Shown: positions 24,056-33,471, counted from the first letter of the stretch. The stretch: 64,000 nt of DNA from Bifidobacterium imperatoris (GCF_002860405.1 NZ_NMWV01000023.1:69356-133355); one strand, 5' to 3'. The notes: generated from the letters alone by a model not told the origin. Numbers and translations are program-made.

Positions 24056-26575
24056 TCACAGCGAATGCCTACGCAAGGCAGTCAGCGCACCGGCAACGGC
24101 GAGCAGCGCAATCGCACCCGCCAGCAATGGCAGCACACTGGAACCGGTGTCGGCGATGGACGCGCCATCCTGCTTGGCGGCGGTGTTGGAATGTTTGTTG
24201 TCCGCATCGCCGGCATTGTTATCGCCGGCATCTTCCTTGCCGTCATCAGGGTTGACTGGCTGCGTCTGCTTCTCGGTGACAAGACGGGCGACACCCCAAT
24301 CTTCGGCGGTCTTGTAGCCGTCGCTCTTGAGATTGGCCCAGTTGAGAGTGCCCACTCGGGCGCCGTCCTTGGCATCGTTGATCTGGAAATCAAGACCCTG
24401 GAAGGTTCCCGCATGGTCGCCTTCGCCCAGGTCAATGGCCATTTCGACCGAATAGCCACCATCCACGATCTTCGCACCATAAGCGACCCTTGCGGCTTGC
24501 ACATCCGTTGCGGCGCCGGAGCCGAAGGAGAGTTCCTTGCCGTCCGCGGAGACACGAATCTGCTGGATGTCATCGGTGTATGCCGTGCCCTTGGTATTGC
24601 CACGGTCGATGAACACTTCGACGGAGTCCTTCTCCCACGGGTTGCTGTTGGTCAGGCTCACATTCGGATCCTTGACCTGCACCAGCGCATAGAGCTTGTT
24701 GCCTTTCCACAGTGTTTTGGCAGTGGCCTGGGCTTCTACCTGACCGACACCTGAGGTGACCGCGTCCAGCGATACCTCATTCGCCTGCTGCCACACGGCA
24801 TCCGTACCATCACCGTCAACAACCGGCGCTTGCGCATCCGCCGGCACCGCATTGGTCTCGGTGTAGTACAGCTGCTGAATCAGCGACATGGTGCCCTTGA
24901 CGTTACCTGCATTCCACCCATTGGTCTCATTGGTGGCGGCATCAGTGGCTTGCACATTGGCGTCGATGGTCGTGTTTTCGGCAGTGGCCGCAGGTACGGT
25001 CACCACGGTCTGATATCCAGTGCCGTCAGCACGCTCGACGACAGCAGCAGTGGCACCGTTGTCGGCCTTGCTGGTAAGACGGTCGACCACATATCGCGCA
25101 TCGCCGACCGTAATGGTCACGGCATCGCCTTCGGATCTGGTCGCGTCGTTGATATCCGCATAAGTGGTCAAAGTGCCGTCATTCCAGTACGACAGGAACT
25201 TGCCGGTCACCGCGCCCTCGCTCTTGGAGAACGGTACCGAAGGAAGCTTCGACCAGATGGAGGCCGATCCTGCCGTGGTGCCATCGGAAGGCAGCGCCGC
25301 ATCCACAGTGGCTTCGGCGGATTTGAACACATTCATCGTCTTGATGGTCTCAGGCAGATTGTCCTTGTCGCCAATGAAACCGGTGTAGGCCGGCTTGGCC
25401 CGATACTCGTCGTTGAACAGCAACGGCGCGCCTTCGGAGTTTCGCCATGACCTGCCATCATTGACGCCCCACACGCTCACCGAGAAGAACTGGTGATGCT
25501 TCTCCTGTTGCTCTTTGATGATCTGGTTCATCTTGTAGTAGAACTGGCCTTGCTCAACCAGTTTGGCCTGTGTGACGGGAGTGCCGGTGGCAACATCCAG
25601 CTCGGTGATGGCCTGCTTCTTGCCGAAAGCGCTCATGGTCTCAAAAGCGTTCTCCACATTGGCCGTGCTGGTGGTCAATTGGATGTGCATCTGATGACCG
25701 ATGCCGTCGAAAGGCACGTTGCGCTCGACCAGTCGTTTGATCAATGACTGATAACGTCCCAGCTTGCCGGCGCTGTCGGTGTTGTAGTCGTTGATGAACA
25801 GCGTCACCGGATGGGTTACGCCAGGTTCGGCGTATTCGCCGTTCAGGTACTGGTTGGCGTATTCGAATGATTTGTCGATGTAATCCTCGCCGGTGATTTG
25901 GTACCACAGCGAGTTACGCATGCCGTTGGTTTCCGGACTATCACCGTCATTGATGGTCTCGTTCACCACGTCGAATGCCTTGATCGGATTCGTGTCACTG
26001 CCGAATTTGCCGAACTCGTCAGTGATGGCCTTCGCGACATTTTCGATGTGCACACGCTCACGCTCCAGCATCTGGTCCTTGCTGGCCAACGCGCAGCCTT
26101 CGATAACGCCCGCAGTCGGATTCTGATCCTCGCAGTTCTCGTCAGCCTGGAAGAACCAATCCGGTGTCTGACTGTGCCAAGCCAACACGTGACCATATAC
26201 CGCCAGACCGTTGTCCGCAGCGAAATGAAGCAGCGTCTTCGCGTTTTCGGGCATGCTGAACTCGTGAGCATCGTTGTACCAGTATTCAGGCTTCATATCG
26301 TTTTCCGCCGTAATCTGGTTGAAGTTCTTCAGCACGACCTGTTTGGCCGCATCATTGCCGACCTCACGGGTATCGATGGCCACGCCGGCATTCATACCGA
26401 GCGCGCCATAGGCGTCCTTGATCGAACTTGGAGTCTCGAACACCGCCGTCGGCTCTTGTGCATAGACGCTGGGAGCAAGTGCGCCACCCATCAGCAACAA
26501 CGCCGTGGATGCGGCGATCGCAATGCGGGACCATCGTCGCATCCCACCATTCCGATACTCTTGACTGTGCTCCAT
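24056..26575 (-). CDS. Cell-wall-anchored GH10 endo-1,4-beta-xylanase
   Basis: 839 residues. Signal peptide at 1-40 (IAIAASTALLLMGGALAPSV); GH10 domain about 50-415 with acid/base E206 in FDVVNETIND and nucleophile E325 in AITELDVATG; HVLAWHSQTPDW is a further family mark. Residues 430-580 are a beta region, 585-770 a CBM9-like module (VWQQANEVSL, VEVFIDRGN), then an acidic spacer and a sorting signal: IADTG, a hydrophobic span and RRHSL. The motif is a variant of LPXTG. AAAGGAG precedes the ATG. It would degrade xylan at the cell surface. From memory, extracellular GH10 xylanases occur in B. pseudocatenulatum. Confidence 0.92.
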   Translation of the reverse strand: MEHSQEYRNGGMRRWSRIAIAASTALLLMGGALAPSVYAQEPTAVFETPSSIKDAYGALGMNAGVAIDTREVGNDAAKQVVLKNFNQITAENDMKPEYWYNDAHEFSMPENAKTLLHFAADNGLAVYGHVLAWHSQTPDWFFQADENCEDQNPTAGVIEGCALASKDQMLERERVHIENVAKAITDEFGKFGSDTNPIKAFDVVNETINDGDSPETNGMRNSLWYQITGEDYIDKSFEYANQYLNGEYAEPGVTHPVTLFINDYNTDSAGKLGRYQSLIKRLVERNVPFDGIGHQMHIQLTTSTANVENAFETMSAFGKKQAITELDVATGTPVTQAKLVEQGQFYYKMNQIIKEQQEKHHQFFSVSVWGVNDGRSWRNSEGAPLLFNDEYRAKPAYTGFIGDKDNLPETIKTMNVFKSAEATVDAALPSDGTTAGSASIWSKLPSVPFSKSEGAVTGKFLSYWNDGTLTTYADINDATRSEGDAVTITVGDARYVVDRLTSKADNGATAAVVERADGTGYQTVVTVPAATAENTTIDANVQATDAATNETNGWNAGNVKGTMSLIQQLYYTETNAVPADAQAPVVDGDGTDAVWQQANEVSLDAVTSGVGQVEAQATAKTLWKGNKLYALVQVKDPNVSLTNSNPWEKDSVEVFIDRGNTKGTAYTDDIQQIRVSADGKELSFGSGAATDVQAARVAYGAKIVDGGYSVEMAIDLGEGDHAGTFQGLDFQINDAKDGARVGTLNWANLKSDGYKTAEDWGVARLVTEKQTQPVNPDDGKEDAGDNNAGDADNKHSNTAAKQDGASIADTGSSVLPLLAGAIALLAVAGALTALRRHSL

Positions 26576-26606
26576 GCTTGTCTCCTTTCATTTTGGCAAC
26601 ATGGAT

Positions 26607-26635
26607 GCGTTGTTCCGGCTCCATCGGAACAACGC
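26607..26635 (-). other. Intercistronic hairpin in the xylan run
   Basis: GCGTTGTTCCG (26607-26617) pairs perfectly with CGGAACAACGC (26625-26635) around a 7-base loop, between two genes on the same strand. No T run follows on the minus strand, so mRNA processing or stability control is likelier than termination. Confidence 0.7.
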
Positions 26636-26689
26636 TTGGAGTCATGCCCCACGCACGGCTCCAAGCTTGCGGATTCCATAGGAATCCTT

Positions 26690-28318
26690 TTATTCGGCTT
26701 CGGTCTCCCGGTAATCGAAGTAATCGAATACGGCCTCCTTGCCATAGCCGGCGAGATCCACTGCGGCAAGGCCCACAAAGGCACCGGTGAAGAAGCCTCC
26801 ATAATGGCTGGCCACATAATCATCGGAAAGCACTGCGGCATCCAGCGTGACCGGAATCTCATGCCAGGATTCTCCGTCGAACGAGTACTCGTAGGTGTAG
26901 GTCTTGGTGCGCACCTTGGTACGAAGCCATATGGATTCGACGTCATCCGGTATTGCGATGGCCTTGTCTTTGAGGAATGAGGTATACCCGTCGAAATCGT
27001 TCTGGGCGACTTCAATTACCCGCTTGCCGCAGTCCTCGCACCAAGTGACGAATGCCCACGACCAGCAGATATGGTTGTAGAAGTTCACGAGTCCGGCCAT
27101 TTGCATGTAGTTGTCCGGGGTGAAGGTCACCTTGGTTTCGGCATCAAAGTCGAAGGCCTGCCAACGGCGGCCGATCAGCGAAAGCTCGAACAGGTTGGAC
27201 AGCGACCCCTGCCCGCGTAAGGTCAGCGCACCGCCGCCCACACGTCCCATGGCGTCAGTAAACGGCACACGCAGAGTGTTCCAATTAGGATCGAGAACAT
27301 CCGACTCGAACTCATCATGCTGGGAATGGTCTATAGGGGCATCAGTGACGATGGCATCATGCGGCGCTTCGACAAACCGTTTACCGGCATGTCCACCGAC
27401 CACATATGGCCAACCGTCTTCATCCCATTCGACTTTCTGGATTGAGGTTTCCCGTCCGAGCGTGCACCATCCGCGCACTCCGTGGGACGATTCCGTATCA
27501 TGTCTCCAAGGACGCCCGCACAGGGAGGCGTAATACCATTCGCCACCGGTGGTCTCCACCAATGCGCCATGTCCTTGCTTCTGCAGGTAAGTGTCAGGCG
27601 TATCGAAATTGGAGATGAACGGGTTATGCGGGTCGCCCTCGAAGGACTCGGCATCCAGCGTACGGGAGCGGGCCACGGATTCCTGATGCTCATACTGGGT
27701 GCCGCCCTCGGCGCAGAACAGGTAATACCAACCGTTGATCTTGTACAGATGCGGCCCTTCGACAAGTTTCACTGCCGTGCCCTGCCAGATGGTACGAGCC
27801 GTCTCCGGTTTCAGACGCATGGTAGCAGTGTCGAATTCGGTCAGCGTGATGCCATCGAACGCATGATGGTATTCGCGGAAATCCCAGGTCTGCTGAACCA
27901 GATACTTGCGGCCATCGTCGTCATGGAAGAGGCTGGCGTCGAAGCCCACCCCGTTGATGCGGATCGGTTCGCTCCATGGGCCGTGGATGTCTTCGGCGGT
28001 GACCAGATAATTCGCACAATCCTTGAACGCCCCGTTGACGATTTTCACGTTCGAGTAGACCAGCCAGAACCTTCCGTCCGCATATGACAAGTCCGGGGCC
28101 CAGACACCTCCACCGGATGGGTTGCCTTTCATGTCCAATTGGGAGACGCGGTTTAGGGGGCTGGGCAGCAGATTCCAATGGACCATGTCCTTGGACTCAT
28201 GCAGCCTCACGCCCGGCCACCAGTCGAATGTGGAGTTGGCGATGTAATAGGTGTCGCCTACACGGATCATCGAGGGGTCGGCATTGAATCCGGGAAGCAC
28301 CGGGTTGGAGATTTTCAT
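26690..28318 (-). CDS. GH43 beta-xylosidase (XynB type)
   Basis: 542 residues from the ATG at 28318 (GAGGAG upstream); an upstream extension to 28477 is not needed. No signal peptide. Catalytic base Asp in GFNADPSMIR (near residue 15), central Asp in GFDASLFHDDDG, acid Glu in VEGPHLYKING. NSTFDWWPG and GVWAPDLSYADG are typical of the GH43 beta-xylosidase subfamily; the C-terminal 200 residues are the beta-sandwich of XynB enzymes (VNFYNHICWSW). It removes xylose from non-reducing ends of imported oligosaccharides. It lies between the permease genes and the xylanase gene, with a hairpin on both sides. Confidence 0.9.
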   Translation of the reverse strand: MKISNPVLPGFNADPSMIRVGDTYYIANSTFDWWPGVRLHESKDMVHWNLLPSPLNRVSQLDMKGNPSGGGVWAPDLSYADGRFWLVYSNVKIVNGAFKDCANYLVTAEDIHGPWSEPIRINGVGFDASLFHDDDGRKYLVQQTWDFREYHHAFDGITLTEFDTATMRLKPETARTIWQGTAVKLVEGPHLYKINGWYYLFCAEGGTQYEHQESVARSRTLDAESFEGDPHNPFISNFDTPDTYLQKQGHGALVETTGGEWYYASLCGRPWRHDTESSHGVRGWCTLGRETSIQKVEWDEDGWPYVVGGHAGKRFVEAPHDAIVTDAPIDHSQHDEFESDVLDPNWNTLRVPFTDAMGRVGGGALTLRGQGSLSNLFELSLIGRRWQAFDFDAETKVTFTPDNYMQMAGLVNFYNHICWSWAFVTWCEDCGKRVIEVAQNDFDGYTSFLKDKAIAIPDDVESIWLRTKVRTKTYTYEYSFDGESWHEIPVTLDAAVLSDDYVASHYGGFFTGAFVGLAAVDLAGYGKEAVFDYFDYRETEAE

Positions 28319-28353
28319 GTTCTTCTCCTCATTGAAAAGAATCGGCCGTGCCG

Positions 28354-28426
28354 CGGGAAGGTTCCGAGAAAGGAGGAGGCGCAAAGGAATCACCCCGAAA
28401 ACAGCTCGGAAGCCGTCCTTCCCGCA
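28354..28426 (-). other. Intercistronic stem-loop before the GH43 gene
   Basis: GCGGGAAGG (28354-28362) pairs with CCTTCCCGC (28418-28426) and, after a small bulge, TTCCGAG with CTCGGAA. It lies in the 164-base gap between the inner-membrane permease gene and the GH43 gene and has no T tail. Confidence 0.6.
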
Positions 28427-28482
28427 GCACAGGTATGGAATGTGATGATTGATGGGCGAAGTGTGATTGCCGGTCACACGAT

Positions 28483-29364
28483 TCAGCCCTTGACCGCTCC
28501 GGTCAGACCGCCCACGATCTTCTTCTGGAAGATGGTGAAGCAGATCAAGGCGGGCAGCATGGCAAGCGAGGTGAAGGCCAGCACTCGGGCGGTGTCTACG
28601 GAGTGTTCCGAGCTGAACATCTGCACACCGAGCGGCAAAGTGTATTTGCTGTCGCTACTGAGCACGAAGAGCGGGAGCATGTACGAATTCCAGCTGCCGA
28701 CGAATGTCAGAATGCCTGTGGTCGCCACACCGGGCATGGACAGCGGAATGACCATGCGGGCGAAGAATCCGAGACGCGAGCAGCCATCCAGAAGCGCCGC
28801 CTCCTCGAGCTCCATCGGAATGGATTGGAGGAATGGCACCAGAATGATGATGGTCTGCGGCAGACCAAAGGCGATCTGCGGCAGAATGATGCCTGCAAGC
28901 GAGTTTGACAGTCCTAGGTTGCGAATCATCAGATACAGCGGAGTGATACCGACCGTCATCGGGAACATCAGGCCTGCGGAGAACAGCGCATACATCAGCG
29001 GCGCGTAGCGGAAACGGTATCGGGCGATGACGAAGCTCACCATGATGCCGAGCACTACCACACCTATCATCGTCGAGATGCCGACGATCAGAGAGTTGAC
29101 CAATTCACCCCAGAAGATGTCGCTGGTGATCACCTCGACGTAGTTGTCGATCACCCAAGGATTCGGCAGTCCGGCAGGATCGTTCGTGATCTGGGAATTG
29201 GTGCGGAAACCGCCGAAGATGATATACAGCACCGGAGTGACGCAGATGGCGACCAGAACCAGCGAGAAGAAATACACGGCAGGGTTGCCCCAAGGTGTCT
29301 TGGATGAAAGCCGGTATCCGTTCTTGGCGGTGTATTTTGTTGACGTGGAGATTGCAGCTGACAT
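28483..29364 (-). CDS. Sugar ABC transporter permease (MalG-like)
   Basis: 293 residues from the ATG at 29364, which has GAGG eight bases upstream; a GTG at 29382 overlaps the stop of the other permease (GTGA) and is an alternative. Six hydrophobic spans, and the cytoplasmic EAA loop in LEEAALLDGCSRLGFFARM followed by VIPLSMPG. CUT1 family inner-membrane component for oligosaccharide uptake. Together with the permease and binding protein upstream it forms the importer of the xylan locus; there is no ATPase gene here, so a shared MsmK-type ATPase is likely. Confidence 0.9.
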   Translation of the reverse strand: MSAAISTSTKYTAKNGYRLSSKTPWGNPAVYFFSLVLVAICVTPVLYIIFGGFRTNSQITNDPAGLPNPWVIDNYVEVITSDIFWGELVNSLIVGISTMIGVVVLGIMVSFVIARYRFRYAPLMYALFSAGLMFPMTVGITPLYLMIRNLGLSNSLAGIILPQIAFGLPQTIIILVPFLQSIPMELEEAALLDGCSRLGFFARMVIPLSMPGVATTGILTFVGSWNSYMLPLFVLSSDSKYTLPLGVQMFSSEHSVDTARVLAFTSLAMLPALICFTIFQKKIVGGLTGAVKG

Positions 29365-29378
29365 TTCACTTACCTCGT

Positions 29379-30404
29379 TCACTGTGCGGCCTCAGCAAGA
29401 CGCTGGGCTTCCTTGGCGCGCTTCGCCGCGCGCTTCTTCGCTTGCTTCTGCTCGGTCAGTGCACCGTCCAGATCACGGCTCAACACGAAGCGCTGATATG
29501 TCAAAGCCACAATCAGGGAGATGATGAAGATGATGAGGGCGACTGCGGAACCATAGCCGTAGTTGCCGGCCCCTCGGCCTTCACGCACCATGTAGGTGGC
29601 CATGGTGGACACTCCTGCCGTGGTGGATACGTACTGACCCCAGATGATGTAGACCAAATCGAACAGCTGCAGGGAGCCGATCATCGACAAGAACACCCAG
29701 ATGCGCAGGGTCGGTGCCAGCAGCGGCAGCGTGATGCTCTTCTGCATCTGCCAGAAACCGGCGCCATCCACCCTGGCGGCCTCATACAGCTCCTCGGGGA
29801 TGGACTGCATGCCGGCGAGCATGAGGATGACGGCAAAACCGATGTATTTCCAGCTGATCAGCAACAGCAGCGTCCAGATTGCGATTTTCGGATCGGCCAG
29901 CCAGTCCGGCCCTTCGATGCCGATTTTGCCGAGCAGCTGGTTGACTGCTCCGGTCTTCTGCAGCAGCAGGCTCCAACCAGTGCCGACGATGACTTCGGAC
30001 ACCACATAGGGTACGAAGATGAGGGTGCGGATCAATGCGCGGCCTTTGAATTTCTGGTTGAGCAGCAATGCGAACAGAATCGCCAGCGGCGCTTGGATGA
30101 CTAAGGAGCCGACGACGATTTCGAAGGTGTGCAGGATGGCCGCTTGGAAGTTGGGATCGCTCAGAGCGGTGACGTAGTTCTGCAACCCGACGAACTTTCC
30201 GTTCTTCGAGGGGGTGCCGAAGCCCTTCCACTTATAGAATCCGTAGTACGCGCCCAAAATGATGGGAAGAATCACAAAGGCACAGAACAGGATGATGGCC
30301 GGTGCGGAAAGAATGAAGATCTCGATGTTGCGGCGTACCTTGCCGTCGGTGACGCGCTTGCTCCGATGTTTCACGGATACGTTGGTGTTGCTTGTACTCG
30401 TCAT
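29379..30404 (-). CDS. Sugar ABC transporter permease (MalF-like)
   Basis: 341 residues. A basic N-terminus (KHRSKRVTDGKVRRN) precedes six spans; the EAA loop reads PEELYEAARVDGAGFWQM followed by ITLPLLAP. CUT1 family, the larger of the two permeases. The C-terminus is a charged helix rich in Ala, Lys and Arg. It follows the binding-protein gene by 93 bases and overlaps the next permease start region, so the three are one operon. Specificity for xylo-oligosaccharides is inferred from the neighbours. Confidence 0.9.
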   Translation of the reverse strand: MTSTSNTNVSVKHRSKRVTDGKVRRNIEIFILSAPAIILFCAFVILPIILGAYYGFYKWKGFGTPSKNGKFVGLQNYVTALSDPNFQAAILHTFEIVVGSLVIQAPLAILFALLLNQKFKGRALIRTLIFVPYVVSEVIVGTGWSLLLQKTGAVNQLLGKIGIEGPDWLADPKIAIWTLLLLISWKYIGFAVILMLAGMQSIPEELYEAARVDGAGFWQMQKSITLPLLAPTLRIWVFLSMIGSLQLFDLVYIIWGQYVSTTAGVSTMATYMVREGRGAGNYGYGSAVALIIFIISLIVALTYQRFVLSRDLDGALTEQKQAKKRAAKRAKEAQRLAEAAQ

Positions 30405-30497
30405 GCTCTTACTCCACAGATGTTGTTAGCGATTCATCGAATGGCGGCTGCGGAAACGGTGTGACAACCGCATCCGCAGCCAGCCTTGCGATGGTGA

Positions 30498-31775
30498 TCA
30501 GCCCTTGGCCGCAGCGTCCTGCATAGCCTTGACGATGTCTTGCGAAGAGCCCTTGCCAGACAGCATGTTGACCACGCCAGAGTTCAAAGCGGTACCGATA
30601 TTGGTGCCCAGAGCGGTGTCCATCCACAGCTGCATGGAAGAGGACTGGTTGAGGAACTCGAGCACCGCCTTGAGGGATTCATCAGTCACGGCTCCGCGGG
30701 CTGCGGTCGAGGCGGGGATGGTGGAGAACGCGGTCGCGTACTTCTCCTGATTGTCCTTTTCGGCCATGAAGTTCACGAAGTCGACGGCGATGTCGGGAGC
30801 TTCGGGGTTCACCTGGAAGTAGGTGACGCCACCCATCAGAGCACCGTCTTCGCCCTTGCCGCCGTCAACGGAGGGGAAAGCGAAGAAGCCGAGATCGGCC
30901 ATCGGCTGCTGGTCAGGGGTGAGATCCTTCAGCACGCCCGGCTCCCATGCGCCCATCAGTTCCATAGCGGCCTTGTGGTTTGCCAGCAAGCCGGCGGAGG
31001 AGTTGGCGCCCTGCTGGGCCGTGGTGGTCATGTATCCTTCGTTGAAGACATCCATGTCCGCCAATTCCTTCAGATCGTCACCGGCCCGAGTCCAGCACTT
31101 GTCGGAGAAGTCCTGCTTTTCTGTGCCCTTGGAGTATACGGACGGCGAGCATTCGCGCAATGCCAGCCAGTAATACCAGTGCGCCGCCGGCCATGCGTCC
31201 TTGCCGCCCAGTGCAATCGGCGTGATGCCCGCATCCTTGAGCTTCTGCGCGTCGTCCTTGAGCTCGGAGAAGGTGGTGGGAGCCTCTGTGATTCCCGCCT
31301 GCGTGAACAGGTCCTTCGAATACCAGATGCCGCCCGGCTCAACGGAGACCGGAACGCCATAGACCTTGCCGTCAAAAGTGGCTGCGGAAAGGGTGGTCTT
31401 CATATCGGTCTTGACGGTATCGGAGATCTTGTCCGTCAAATCCAAGGACTGGCCTGCGTCAATCATCTCCTGGGTCTTCGCGCCGCCAAGAGACATGTAC
31501 ACATCAGGGCCGGATGCAGGATCCTGCATGGCGGTCTGGAGCTTGCCAGCGAAGTCTTCGTTCTGGATGGCCTGGATCTCGATCTTCACGCCCGGGTTCT
31601 TCTTTTCGAACGCAGCGGCAAGATCGGCCCAATACTGCTTGCCGTCACCGGACGAGGCATTGTGCCAGAACGTGATGGTCTTATCGTCATTGGCATTGCT
31701 TGAAGTGCCGCAGCCAGCCATGCCGATCAGCGTCGCAACGGCCAACGTAGCAGCTGCAATGGTCTTGAACTTCAT
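30498..31775 (-). CDS. Sugar ABC transporter substrate-binding lipoprotein
   Basis: 425 residues. A signal peptide with lipobox IGMAGC (Cys 22) anchors it to the membrane outer face. The text [37 protein letters not shown] is typical of extracellular solute-binding family 1, with [16 protein letters not shown] and [16 protein letters not shown] further on. It is the first gene of the minus-strand xylan run, with a LacI-type operator at its promoter. GGAGACGAC precedes the ATG. Probably binds xylo-oligosaccharides or arabinoxylo-oligosaccharides. Confidence 0.92.
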   Translation of the reverse strand: MKFKTIAAATLAVATLIGMAGCGTSSNANDDKTITFWHNASSGDGKQYWADLAAAFEKKNPGVKIEIQAIQNEDFAGKLQTAMQDPASGPDVYMSLGGAKTQEMIDAGQSLDLTDKISDTVKTDMKTTLSAATFDGKVYGVPVSVEPGGIWYSKDLFTQAGITEAPTTFSELKDDAQKLKDAGITPIALGGKDAWPAAHWYYWLALRECSPSVYSKGTEKQDFSDKCWTRAGDDLKELADMDVFNEGYMTTTAQQGANSSAGLLANHKAAMELMGAWEPGVLKDLTPDQQPMADLGFFAFPSVDGGKGEDGALMGGVTYFQVNPEAPDIAVDFVNFMAEKDNQEKYATAFSTIPASTAARGAVTDESLKAVLEFLNQSSSMQLWMDTALGTNIGTALNSGVVNMLSGKGSSQDIVKAMQDAAAKG

Positions 31776-31814
31776 TGTCGTCTCCTTTGTATGTTCACGC
31801 CATTAGACATGTAC

Positions 31815-31830
31815 ATTATCGAAAGTTTCG
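31815..31830 (-). promoter_or_regulatory. LacI-type operator at the binding-protein promoter
   Basis: CGAAAGTTTCG (31820-31830) is a perfect dyad around a central base. On the minus strand it abuts GATAAT, a fair -10 box (31815-31820), about 40 bases before the binding-protein ATG. Binding here would block transcription. Confidence 0.65.
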
Positions 31831-32084
31831 AAGTGTTTTCAGCAGCGGATTTATTGAGCAATGCAAGTAATTACGCGGATTACGCAATAACCAACAGGCC
31901 TCGTTCACCATCTGTGCCGTTGACACCTTCTTCAACTCTGTCGAAAACCAACTTTGTATTTTCGATATCTCTATCATAAAACCGACTTAGTTTAATGAGC
32001 AAACTAGAGCGGTACGTGTTTACAATCAGAAAAATGGCTTAATATCAACCTTTTTGAAGTATCGAACTACTCAAATACCGAAAA

Positions 32085-32112
32085 TTGACTTTCCGAAAGT
32101 TTCGAATATACT
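32085..32112 (+). promoter_or_regulatory. Promoter of the LacI regulator with operator in the spacer
   Basis: TTGACT (-35, 32085-32090) and TATACT (-10, 32107-32112) are 16 bases apart, and CGAAAGTTTCG (32094-32104), identical to the site at 31820, lies between them. This predicts autorepression. Confidence 0.7.
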
Positions 32113-32144
32113 ATTGCGTAGTACAACGATAAGGGTGATTACCA

Positions 32145-33185
32145 ATGAGCGCTACACCGCAGAAACCAACAGCCGAAAACAAAGTCAAACTTTCGGACAT
32201 CGCCAAACAGACCGGATATTCCCTGGCCACGGTCTCCAAAGCGCTTAACGGCAAGGCGGACATCTCGGACACCGCACGCAGGACCATCGACAAAGCGCTC
32301 AAAGACAGCGGATATGTCCGCAGAATCTCCCCCGAGCGCAAGCAACAGACCATCGAGGTGGTATTCAGGGATTTTGAGACCATCTGGGCCTTGGAGGTGC
32401 TCAGAGGCATCATCCGGGAGACCAAGCAGCATGGCATCAACGTAATGGTGGCCGAAAGCGGCGACCGTCAGCATCCCGATTCAGCATGGGTGGAGGGGCT
32501 CATCGAGCGTCATCCGATTGGCGCCATCCTCGTGTTTTCCAACCTTACCGAAAAGGAACGCGATCTCTTCAAATCACACAACATCCCATTCGTCGTTTTC
32601 GATCCGTCCGGCAGCCCGACATTGGATGACCTCTCCGTGCAGGCGGACAACTGGACAGGAAGCGTCATCGCCACACGTCATCTGCTGGAGCTAGGCCATA
32701 AAAGAATCGGCATCATCACCGGACCGGACGAGATGCTATGCTCTCGCGCCAGGTTGGACGGCTATTCCGCGGTGTTGGCCGAACGCGGCATCCCCACATC
32801 CCCTGAACTCATCGCAGAGGGGGATTTCACCACGCCCGGCGGCTACGAAGGGGCAATGGCGCTGCTCGAAGACGAACACAACCGCCCCACCGCCATCTTC
32901 GCCGGTAGCGATCTGCAGGCCATGGGAGTGTATGAAGCGGCAAGGCAGCTGAAAATCCGCATACCCGAAGACTTGTCCGTCATCGGCTTCGACGACATCC
33001 AGACCTCCGCTTATATGGGCCCGGCACTTACCACAGTCCGCCAACCGCTGCAAGACATGGCGTCCACCGCAACCCGGATGATCATCGACACCACTGAAGG
33101 CCGCACAATTCAGAAACGTGTGATTCTTTCCACCTCGCTTGTGGTTCGCGACAGCACGCGGCGTCTAACCCACGCCAAGGCATAG
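32145..33185 (+). CDS. LacI-family transcriptional regulator of the xylan locus
   Basis: 346 residues. HTH at about 12-35 (KLSDIAKQTGYSLATVSKALNGKADIS), hinge, then a periplasmic-binding-like sensor domain (AILVFSNLTEKERDLF, GHKRIGIITGP, SVIGFDDIQTSAYMGPALTTVRQP, the last a standard LacI signature). AAGGGTG precedes the ATG. It diverges from the importer gene, and identical dyads CGAAAGTTTCG lie at both promoters. Effector probably a xylo-oligosaccharide or xylobiose, inferred from context only. Confidence 0.92.
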   Translation: MSATPQKPTAENKVKLSDIAKQTGYSLATVSKALNGKADISDTARRTIDKALKDSGYVRRISPERKQQTIEVVFRDFETIWALEVLRGIIRETKQHGINVMVAESGDRQHPDSAWVEGLIERHPIGAILVFSNLTEKERDLFKSHNIPFVVFDPSGSPTLDDLSVQADNWTGSVIATRHLLELGHKRIGIITGPDEMLCSRARLDGYSAVLAERGIPTSPELIAEGDFTTPGGYEGAMALLEDEHNRPTAIFAGSDLQAMGVYEAARQLKIRIPEDLSVIGFDDIQTSAYMGPALTTVRQPLQDMASTATRMIIDTTEGRTIQKRVILSTSLVVRDSTRRLTHAKA

Positions 33186-33209
33186 CTCCCTGATCATTCG
33201 GGCGTACAA

Positions 33210-33249
33210 CGAGAGCCGCTGCCGACAACAGTGTCGGCAGCGGCTCTCG
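33210..33249 (+). terminator. Very stable hairpin after the LacI gene
   Basis: GAGAGCCGCTGCCGACA (33211-33227) pairs perfectly with TGTCGGCAGCGGCTCTC (33232-33248) around ACAG, plus one more C-G pair outside. It sits 25 bases after the stop. No T run follows. Confidence 0.8.
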
Positions 33250-33337
33250 CGGAGGAAGGAAGAAGAAAGGAAGAAATCAGAGAAGATCTTGAGCGGTCAT
33301 GAATCCACCAGACAGACCCACGACCTATTACCGTTGG

Positions 33338-33441
33338 TATGTGCGCGGCTCAACGATTGCGACGCGCACATATAAACGATTTTGCTGTCATTATCCTTTG
33401 TATGTGCGCACCGCCTTCGTGATGGTGCGCACATACAAAGG
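33338..33441. terminator. Two tandem hairpins sharing a TATGTGCGC stem, between convergent genes
   Basis: First: TATGTGCGCG (33338-33347) with CGCGCACATA (33363-33372). Second: CCTTTGTATGTGCGCACC (33395-33412) with GGTGCGCACATACAAAGG (33424-33441), an 18-base perfect stem. The core TATGTGCGC thus occurs four times, twice in each direction. They lie between the LacI gene and xylA and probably stop transcription from both sides. Confidence 0.75.
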
Positions 33442-33471
33442 AATTCAATTCATAGACGAGTCAGTCGCAGC

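Larger units (their letters stand above)
31776..32144. promoter_or_regulatory. Divergent control region of the xylan locus
   Basis: 369 AT-rich bases with no gene. Two copies of CGAAAGTTTCG lie near its ends, one per promoter; they are described separately. The centre holds no third full copy; half-like ATCGAA and TTTCGAT sequences occur near 31965 and 32061. Confidence 0.7.
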
